A stretch of DNA of 12,926 nucleotides from CAYPCH01 sp964409165 (GTDB taxonomy: Bacteria > Bacillota > Clostridia > Acetivibrionales > Acetivibrionaceae): the NCBI GenBank assembly GCA_964409165.1, contig CAYPCH010000105.1:1-12926 (forward strand). The letters run 5' to 3'. The translations under genes were made by a program, and so were the position numbers. Below, one piece after another: positions 8,269 to 12,926 of the stretch; the first letter of the stretch is position 1, and each line of letters begins with the position of its first letter. Below the pieces are notes generated by a model that worked only from the letters and a program-made list of their open reading frames with translations, was not told the origin of the DNA and ran no database searches.

Positions 8269-9447
8269 TTACATAAGCCTGAAGACCCCAGTTAGTACCA
8301 GAATTAAAACAATTGCTGCATAAATCCCCGTAGACATCTGTCTTCTGTGCTTATGTGAATCAAGTACCTCACAATCAAGACTCACAATGCAACTGACTAT
8401 AAACCCACCAAGTATTCCTCCGAAATGTGCGGAATTATCAATATTCTCACTTAAAAAGCCATTGTAAAAGCTATATAGATTCAATACTATAAGCATAATG
8501 AAGTTTTTCCTGCTGTTATGGAAAGCATTGGGAATTCTGACCCATATATAAATGAGAGCTCCTCCTGCCGCCATAATAGCTCCGGATGCACCTATTGAAG
8601 GCACATCATTGAATGCAAAACTAGCTAGATTGCCTAATAACCCTCCAAGGAAATAAATCAACAGAAACTTTTTTGTACCATAAGTGTGTTCAATAACCAA
8701 TCCTATGACCAGTAAACTTAGCATGTTACCGATTAAATGATCCCATGAAGCGTGTATAAACATTGGAGTAATAAGCCTCCATACTTCTCCCTTTATTACA
8801 TATGGAGAAAATTGAGCGCCACGCAGAATAAAAAACTCATATAACCCTGTTAAGCCAATAATCCATACCAATACATTTATACTCAATAAGGTGTAAGTAG
8901 CATAAGCATGCTTTGTTACCATTGTCAATTCAAAACCTGAGTTTCTCTCTTTGAGGATATCATCAATATTCTGTAGTTTAGTGCTTCCAAGCTTGCTGTT
9001 TATAAAACAGTTTACCAATAGAGGCTCAATCAAATCAATCTGAACTCCAGAGCCGTATTTTATAATCTCTTCAGTATTAAGGCTTACTGTCATAAATTGT
9101 ACATTTTTACCTGAATTTTTTGAATTCCAATAAATAATTTCAACAGCTCTCAATATCGATTGATTTGGCAGACCTGAAAACACCATTATTTCAGTTAATG
9201 TAGAAGACTCTCCGGTTTTTATATTGCTGCACCACTCAATATTATTATTTATGTGCTGAGTTATTTCCTCCTCCGATTCCGAATCGCAATCAATAAGTTC
9301 GACAATACTGCTTTCTGATTTATCGTGCTTTATAAAATAGCTCATTTCCCTTGAAATGATATAGCTCTTGTCTTTTCCTATCAAAGGGTCATACCTTCCA
9401 TTTTTAATAAGGCAGGTTATTGCATTGTTAATGAAGTTAATTTTCAC
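8269..9447 (-). CDS. Rhomboid-family intramembrane serine protease, GluP-like
   Basis: The 392-residue product has a soluble N-terminal domain (~1-180) and about seven membrane segments (~181-203, 235-252, 260-278, 284-303, 314-330, 337-356, 372-390). Rhomboid hallmarks are clear. WRLITPMFIHASWDHLIGNM carries the loop and TM2 His232, His237 and Asn241; catalytic Ser288 lies in IGASGA; catalytic His341 lies in SAHFGGILGG. The layout, a cytosolic domain followed by the rhomboid core, resembles Bacillus subtilis GluP (YqgP), but without its C-terminal TPR region. Rhomboids cut single-pass membrane proteins within or next to the bilayer; the substrate here is unknown. The start is GTG at 9447-9445, preceded 6 nt upstream by GGAGG (9458-9454). 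It converges with the cysteine peptidase gene, leaving 49 bp in which I see no terminator hairpin. It is divergent from the esterase gene. Confidence 0.93.
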   Translation of the reverse strand: MKINFINNAITCLIKNGRYDPLIGKDKSYIISREMSYFIKHDKSESSIVELIDCDSESEEEITQHINNNIEWCSNIKTGESSTLTEIMVFSGLPNQSILRAVEIIYWNSKNSGKNVQFMTVSLNTEEIIKYGSGVQIDLIEPLLVNCFINSKLGSTKLQNIDDILKERNSGFELTMVTKHAYATYTLLSINVLVWIIGLTGLYEFFILRGAQFSPYVIKGEVWRLITPMFIHASWDHLIGNMLSLLVIGLVIEHTYGTKKFLLIYFLGGLLGNLASFAFNDVPSIGASGAIMAAGGALIYIWVRIPNAFHNSRKNFIMLIVLNLYSFYNGFLSENIDNSAHFGGILGGFIVSCIVSLDCEVLDSHKHRRQMSTGIYAAIVLILVLTGVFRLM

Positions 9448-9481
9448 ACTATTCCTCCGCTATACACTTCTTCCCACATAA

Positions 9482-9490
9482 ATAATACCA
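9482..9490 (-). promoter_or_regulatory. Candidate extended -10 promoter for the rhomboid gene
   Basis: Read on the minus strand, TGGTATTAT (9490-9482) is an extended -10 element, with TATTAT matching 5 of 6. Transcription would start near 9475, leaving a leader of about 28 nt before the GTG. No good -35 is visible, since only AT-rich sequence lies at that distance. The call is tentative. Confidence 0.3.
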
Positions 9491-9623
9491 TTTTTTTTGT
9501 TTAATTAAAACAGTCTTATGCATAAAAAACAGAAAAGTTATATGCTTATTTTTTACTATATACAGATTGTTAAATTCTTTAATGCATAATCATTTTTATG
9601 ATATATATAGATAAAATATTTAC

Positions 9624-9652
9624 TTGCCAAGTACCGGCTAACAATACATAAT
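9624..9652 (+). promoter_or_regulatory. Candidate sigma-A promoter for the dockerin esterase
   Basis: TTGCCA (9624-9629, 5 of 6) and CATAAT (9647-9652, 5 of 6) are separated by the ideal 17 bp. The start would be near 9659, about 46 nt before the ATG at 9705. A purine-rich GAGGGGAGAG at 9685-9694 supplies the ribosome binding site. Confidence 0.5.
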
Positions 9653-9704
9653 ATAGATAGATGGTTTATTGATAACTATTTATTGAGGGGAGAGAATTTA
9701 TATT

Positions 9705-11147
9705 ATGTTTAAGAAAAAATTTGGGGTTTTATTGCTTATCTTTACGCTGGTTTTGAATGTCTTTTGCTTTTCATATTCAGCGACCGCCCCACTGTACGGG
9801 GATTTAAATTCCGATGAAGAAATAAACTCCACAGATTATGCCTTATTAAAGAGACACCTCTTAGGAACTATAACCATTGACAATACATCACCCGCAGACT
9901 TAAATGGTGATGATATGGTAAATTCTACAGATTATGCCCTGCTAAAGAAATTTTTACTTGGTTTGATAACTGAATTTCCTGTTGAGAATTTAGCACCAAC
10001 ACCTTCTCCTACACCCGTAATCACAAAACACTGGGTCGGTACTTGGGGAACTGCACCACAGCTTACAGAGCCTAACAATATGCCTCCAAGCCCCGGACTT
10101 TCAAACAATACTCTCCGGCAGGTAGTCCATGTTTCAATCGGCGGAAACCGGCTGAGAATGAAATTCTCCAACCAATACGGCAATTCTCCTGTTACTATGA
10201 ATTCAGTGCATTTAGCTGTATCGGCAGGCAGAAGTTCAATAAAGCCTGAGACGGATAAGATTTTAACATTTGACGGAAAGGAATCTGTTACAATTCCGGC
10301 AGGAAAGACTGTTACATCCGATGCTTTTGATTATAATCTTGCCAGCCAATCCAACATGGCTATTACAATTTATTTCGGCAATACACCTTCCAATCTGACA
10401 GGTCATCCAGGTTCGAGGACAACATCGTACATCCAGAGCGGCAATGCAGTTAACAGTTCAAGCATGTCTTCAGCAGCAACTACAGACCATTGGTACATTA
10501 TAACCGGCATAGATGTATTTGCAGAGGGCTCTTCTAAAGCAGTTGCTATTCTGGGCGATTCAATTACCGACGGAAGGGGTTCAACAACAAACGGAAACGA
10601 CAGATGGCCTGATGAACTGGCAAGCCGTTTACTAAAAAACCCCAGTACTTCCAATGTTGGAGTTCTTAATCAAGGTATCGGCGGAAATAATGTATTGTCT
10701 GGTGGTTTAGGTCCAACAGCAGTTGCAAGATTTGACAGGGATATATTGGAACAGAGCGGCGTTCGCTGGGTGATAATACTTGAAGGGGTCAACGATATCG
10801 GTTCAAGCTATGACCAAACGGTGGCAACTAAAATCATAAATGCCTACAAGGAATTTATCAGAAAAGCACATGAAAAGGATATCCTTGTATATGGTGCGAC
10901 AATTTTACCATTTGGAGGTTCACAGTATTCGAGTGCCGCTCACGAACAAGCGCGAAACACCATAAATAACTGGATCAGAACAAGTGGCGAGTTTGATGCT
11001 GTAATTGATTTTGATGCGGCTTTAAGAAATCCGAACAATACTTCAAGCCTTTTAAGTACCTATGACAGCGGTGACCATCTGCACCTGAATCCTGCAGGTT
11101 ATAAGAAAATGGCCGAAGTAATAGATCTCCAGCTATTTGTTGAATAA
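9705..11147 (+). CDS. Cellulosomal SGNH/GDSL esterase, XynE-like, with N-terminal type I dockerin
   Basis: The 480-residue product has a signal peptide (~1-28), directly followed by a type I dockerin of two calcium-binding repeats. These are GDLNSDEEINSTDYALLKRH (32-51) and ADLNGDDMVNSTDYALLKKF (64-83). Loop positions 10-11, which contact the cohesin, are Ser-Thr in both repeats, as in A. thermocellus dockerins. A PTPSPTP linker (~99-104) leads to a beta-sandwich domain (~108-272) and then the SGNH hydrolase domain (~278-478). Catalytic blocks are GDS with Ser286, Gly327 in GIGGN, Asn363 in GVND, and Asp457/His460 in GDHLHLNP. This arrangement matches the XynE-like SGNH group, whose members remove ester groups, typically acetyl, from plant polysaccharides. 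The exact substrate is inferred. The dockerin would dock the enzyme onto a scaffoldin, putting it beside cellulases and xylanases. The gene appears monocistronic. Confidence 0.94.
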   Translation: MFKKKFGVLLLIFTLVLNVFCFSYSATAPLYGDLNSDEEINSTDYALLKRHLLGTITIDNTSPADLNGDDMVNSTDYALLKKFLLGLITEFPVENLAPTPSPTPVITKHWVGTWGTAPQLTEPNNMPPSPGLSNNTLRQVVHVSIGGNRLRMKFSNQYGNSPVTMNSVHLAVSAGRSSIKPETDKILTFDGKESVTIPAGKTVTSDAFDYNLASQSNMAITIYFGNTPSNLTGHPGSRTTSYIQSGNAVNSSSMSSAATTDHWYIITGIDVFAEGSSKAVAILGDSITDGRGSTTNGNDRWPDELASRLLKNPSTSNVGVLNQGIGGNNVLSGGLGPTAVARFDRDILEQSGVRWVIILEGVNDIGSSYDQTVATKIINAYKEFIRKAHEKDILVYGATILPFGGSQYSSAAHEQARNTINNWIRTSGEFDAVIDFDAALRNPNNTSSLLSTYDSGDHLHLNPAGYKKMAEVIDLQLFVE

Positions 11148-11166
11148 ACGGTATAATATTACATAG

Positions 11167-11207
11167 CATAGCCTTCTTTTTTGAATAAATTCATCAACAG
11201 GCTTATG
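11167..11207 (+). other. Weak hairpin downstream of the esterase gene
   Basis: CATAGCCT (11167-11174) can pair with AGGCTTATG (11199-11207) with one bulged T. Inside it, TGAAT (11182-11186) pairs with ATTCA (11189-11193). It starts 19 nt after the esterase stop codon. No T-run follows, so it is not a convincing terminator, though it may mark the transcript 3' end. The stretch 11208-11277 is AT-rich and shows nothing else I can support. Confidence 0.25.
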
Positions 11208-11277
11208 GATATTATATAATGTACAGCTGAAATATAAAAATGATAAAAGTTTTGATTTTACAAAAACTATATATATA

Positions 11278-11326
11278 AATATCACGAAAATGATTATACC
11301 TTGAAAAACTTTGTTTTCGTGATATT
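11278..11326 (+). other. 13-bp perfect inverted repeat overlapping the DUF5050 gene promoter
   Basis: AATATCACGAAAA (11278-11290) is the exact reverse complement of TTTTCGTGATATT (11314-11326), with a 23-nt gap. The predicted -35 lies in the gap, and the right arm covers the spacer and reaches into the -10. This placement suits an operator bound by a dimeric regulator, or a cruciform. No T-run follows, so a terminator is unlikely. Confidence 0.6.
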
Positions 11327-11328
11327 AT
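11301..11328 (+). promoter_or_regulatory. Candidate sigma-A promoter of the DUF5050-like gene
   Basis: TTGAAA (11301-11306, 5 of 6) and TATTAT (11323-11328, 5 of 6) are 16 bp apart. The predicted start is near 11335, exactly where the folded repeat copy 1 begins, giving a leader of about 140 nt. A full TATAAT also occurs at 11437-11442 but lacks a recognisable -35. Confidence 0.5.
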
Positions 11329-11442
11329 ATTAACGAACAAGTGAAATATTCCTTCCACTCTTTTTAAATGGCTATTTGGCTTCAAATAGCTGTTCACGCG
11401 AAAATTATAACGGAAGCTATACTTCACCGTTCCTAATATAAT
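11324..11442 (+). repeat. Structured repeat, copy 1
   Basis: A long imperfect stem closes the element. ATTATATTA (11324-11332) pairs with TAATATAAT (11434-11442), GAAC (11335-11338) with GTTC (11429-11432), GTGAA (11341-11345) with TTCAC (11423-11427), TAT (11347-11349) with ATA (11419-11421), and CTTCC (11352-11356) with GGAAG (11412-11416). Inside is a perfect 8-bp hairpin, GCTATTTG-GCTT-CAAATAGC (11371-11390). Block 11352-11386 matches 12520-12554 of copy 2 at 29 of 35 positions, in the same orientation. It lies between the esterase and the DUF5050-like gene and probably forms the latter's mRNA leader. It could be a MITE-like element, because the ends are terminal inverted repeats, or a conserved RNA structure. 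Confidence 0.72.
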
Positions 11443-11474
11443 CAAGAGGCTAATAAATACGGAGGGATTACTAA

Positions 11475-12476
11475 ATGACAGAAGGAAAAACAAATTCAAA
11501 AAAAATATTTATAATTATTGGAGCAACCGTAGCTCTTTTTGCATTGGTTGTTCTGCTGATTTTTCAGTTAAGACCCACATCTTCAGACATTTATATAGAA
11601 AATCAACTTGCCCTGCCTATCGACAACCTTAGTTATAACATTCAAAACACACTTTCAAACGGTATGATAGGAGCTACTGATAAATATATATACTACTCCA
11701 ACAACGAAGGGCTATTCAGGGTTAACAAGGACGGGTCTGAAAAAATAGGATTGGACAATGGTTATACTTCCAACATCAATATATACGAAGGAAATTTGTA
11801 TTACACCAAGCGTGTAGACAGCAACAGTACAGCAAGAAACGCAAACTTTGAGCATATTATTTTGAAACAGCCTGTGGACGGCTTGGATAAGACCGTTGTC
11901 GCAAGACAAGAATGCCAAAGAATAAGCTCAATGGTTGTTGTAAACGACCTTATTACATGTGAGTTGGTAGTTTTTGAAGCTACTGGAGGCCTGAATGATT
12001 TTGGAGAACCTGTCGGCAACCTTCATACCGATTACAAGGCTTTTTCAGTGGATGGAAGCAAAAACGGTTCTATAGAACAAGACTGGTATCAAGGATTACG
12101 AGCCTTAAAATATATTTTTAATCAGACAGAACTCGATTCCCTCCTGAGAGATAAATATCCCGATGTTTCAGTAAGGGACAAATACGTATTGGGTAACAAG
12201 CAGTATTTTGCCATACGCAGTATGAAAGGACCAAACTATTCTGCGTTGCTTAGCATTGACAAAGAGAGCAGCGAGCCCTTTTTGATTGAAAAATATATTC
12301 CCCAGGCTCCCGAAGGTGTACCTTCCAATGTCAATATAACAGGTTTTACTTACAGCGAGAGTGATAAAATTCTTTACTATATTGTTTCCGAAAGAAGCAA
12401 AGAAAGCGATAAGATGGATTTATACAAACTCGACACAACAACAAATGTACCAATCCTAATTGGTAACATTCTTTAG
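11475..12476 (+). CDS. Membrane-anchored DUF5050-like beta-propeller protein
   Basis: The 333-residue product starts with a short basic cytoplasmic tail (TEGKTNSKK). One membrane helix (~11-30) follows, with no cleavage site, so the rest should lie outside the cell as an anchored domain. The external part contains repeated tyrosine-rich strands typical of DUF5050/YWTD-like propellers. Examples are ATDKYIYYSNNEGLFRVNKDG (split here as ATDKYIYYSNN and EGLFRVNKDG, ~67-87), INIYEGNLYYTKR (101-113), NKQYFAIRSM (241-250), and SDKILYYIVS (296-305). DUF5050 domains often occur in clostridial surface proteins and probably bind other proteins or ligands; no enzymatic motif is visible. A GGAGGG at 11461-11466, 8 nt before the ATG, fixes the start. 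It is flanked on both sides by copies of one structured repeat. The specific function is unknown. Confidence 0.78.
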   Translation: MTEGKTNSKKIFIIIGATVALFALVVLLIFQLRPTSSDIYIENQLALPIDNLSYNIQNTLSNGMIGATDKYIYYSNNEGLFRVNKDGSEKIGLDNGYTSNINIYEGNLYYTKRVDSNSTARNANFEHIILKQPVDGLDKTVVARQECQRISSMVVVNDLITCELVVFEATGGLNDFGEPVGNLHTDYKAFSVDGSKNGSIEQDWYQGLRALKYIFNQTELDSLLRDKYPDVSVRDKYVLGNKQYFAIRSMKGPNYSALLSIDKESSEPFLIEKYIPQAPEGVPSNVNITGFTYSESDKILYYIVSERSKESDKMDLYKLDTTTNVPILIGNIL

Positions 12477-12500
12477 TATCTGGTTGCTCATGATGTTGCT

Positions 12501-12607
12501 TTAAGGAATGAGTTAAAAACTTCTACTTATTCTAAATCGCTATTTTGCTTCAAACAAGTGAAATAGCAACATAGAATAAGTAGAAGTTTTATTTCACCCT
12601 TCTAAAT
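12501..12607 (+). repeat. Structured repeat, copy 2, with perfect 19-bp stem
   Basis: AAAACTTCTACTTATTCTA (12516-12534) is the exact reverse complement of TAGAATAAGTAGAAGTTTT (12572-12590). Within it, GCTATTTTGCTT (12539-12550) pairs with AAGTGAAATAGC (12556-12567) around the loop CAAAC, using two G-U wobbles. Similarity to copy 1 is clear at 12520-12554 (29 of 35) and 12582-12607 (19 of 26, versus 11412-11437), and weaker at the left end (TTAAGGAATGAGT against TTAACGAACAAGT). The stem begins 39 nt after the stop of the DUF5050-like gene and is followed by TTTTATTT, so it may also act as that gene's terminator. Confidence 0.78.
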
Positions 12608-12700
12608 GAAATAAGCAAAATCCAAAATCCGGTATTTGCGATGGATCACAATACTAATTTGAATTTCCCCATTCTTTAATATAGTACTAAATCTATATAA

Positions 12701-12745
12701 TCAATTGCCATACGATCAATTGCCATAGGATCAATTGCCATATAG
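12701..12745 (+). repeat. Three tandem copies of a 15-bp unit
   Basis: TCAATTGCCATACGA (12701-12715), TCAATTGCCATAGGA (12716-12730) and TCAATTGCCATATAG (12731-12745) share the core TCAATTGCCATA without change. Each core contains the palindrome CAATTG. It lies in non-coding DNA downstream of structured repeat copy 2. It could be a minisatellite or a small cluster of protein-binding sites. The stretch 12608-12700 before it shows no feature I can support. Confidence 0.85.
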
Positions 12746-12824
12746 TCTGGCTTGGCTGTGGACATGAAATGCGGAGGAATTCATTAGCGTTAAGACCCAT
12801 AGAGTTGGCATGCGAAGAGAGTTT

Positions 12825-12909
12825 AGAAATTCTACGATTACGAACAGGATGTTCGTAAAACGTCCACATACACAAGGATGTTATGTAGGACGTGGTTCGT
12901 GGAATTTCT
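12825..12909 (+). other. Predicted multi-branched stem-loop region, near the window edge
   Basis: AGAAATTC (12825-12832) can pair with GAATTTCT (12902-12909), closing two inner hairpins. The first is a perfect 9-bp stem, TTACGAACA-GGA-TGTTCGTAA (12838-12858). The second is CGTCCACATA (12861-12870) with TATGTAGGACG (12882-12892), with one bulged A. Three stems in a junction suggest a folded RNA or the end of an interspersed or mobile element. No known RNA family is recognised. The element may extend beyond base 12926. Confidence 0.5.
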
Positions 12910-12926
12910 TAGCGAACGAGTATTGC

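Noticed and set aside
11212..11499. Minus-strand 95-codon open frame
   Set aside because: It is a phenylalanine/isoleucine-rich translation of AT-rich intergenic DNA, crosses the structured repeat, and overlaps the start of the DUF5050-like gene.
12841..12855. LexA/SOS-box-like CGAACAGGATGTTCG
   Set aside because: The Gram-positive box has a 4-nt spacer between GAAC and GTTC, while this has 5, and no SOS gene follows. It is better explained as one hairpin of the junction fold.
12693..12875. Minus-strand 60-codon open frame ending in WQL repeats
   Set aside because: Its C-terminal repeat is only the translation of the 15-bp tandem repeat, it runs through the hairpins of the right edge, and it resembles no protein family I know.
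12876..12926. Frame encoding YVGRGSWNFLANEYC, which recalls the RGGSWN ending of formylglycine-enzyme-like proteins and diversity-generating retroelement variable regions
   Set aside because: The frame has a stop at 12765-12767 and no recognisable domain upstream, the window ends here, and no reverse transcriptase is present. Probably chance.

Overview
The window looks like a low-GC Bacillota chromosome, most likely a cellulosome-forming clostridium. The clearest clue is a secreted esterase with a two-repeat type I dockerin. Its cohesin-contact positions are Ser-Thr in both repeats, the pattern known from Acetivibrio (Clostridium) thermocellus and relatives. AT-rich intergenic DNA, strong GGAGG ribosome binding sites and extracellular multidomain proteins agree with this. 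I cannot name the species.

Layout. (1) Bases 2-670: the 3' end of a gene with copper-amine-oxidase-N-type repeats, cut by the window edge. (2) Bases 830-4912: a 1360-residue secreted protein with an FN3-like domain and two VWA modules. The second VWA is split by an inserted beta-solenoid-like segment of about 300 residues. Two small hairpins and a perfect 15-bp-stem terminator follow. (3) Bases 5238-8219: a secreted papain-family cysteine peptidase carrying Kelch-like repeats and a C-terminal jelly-roll-like domain. (4) Bases 8269-9447, minus strand: a GluP-like rhomboid intramembrane protease, convergent with the peptidase and divergent from the next gene. (5) Bases 9705-11147: a signal peptide, N-terminal dockerin and XynE-like SGNH esterase, which is a cellulosome subunit. 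(6) Bases 11475-12476: a membrane-anchored DUF5050-like beta-propeller protein. (7) Bases 12477-12926: non-coding DNA with a long hairpin, a 15-bp triple repeat and a multi-branched fold running to the window edge.

Each gene appears to be its own transcription unit; gaps are about 160-330 bp apart from the 49-bp convergent junction. The genes share a theme of the cell surface and secretion: four of the six products have a signal peptide or N-terminal membrane anchor, the rhomboid is an integral membrane protein, and the first is truncated. I see no shared pathway beyond that, and only the esterase is tied to the cellulosome by sequence.

The most unusual signals are non-coding. Two related structured repeats of about 110 bp flank the DUF5050-like gene in the same orientation. 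They are about 83% identical over a 35-nt block, and at least one stem base pair differs in a compensating way. The upstream copy begins at the predicted transcription start, so it would form a folded leader. The other notable signal is the split VWA domain in the 1360-residue protein.
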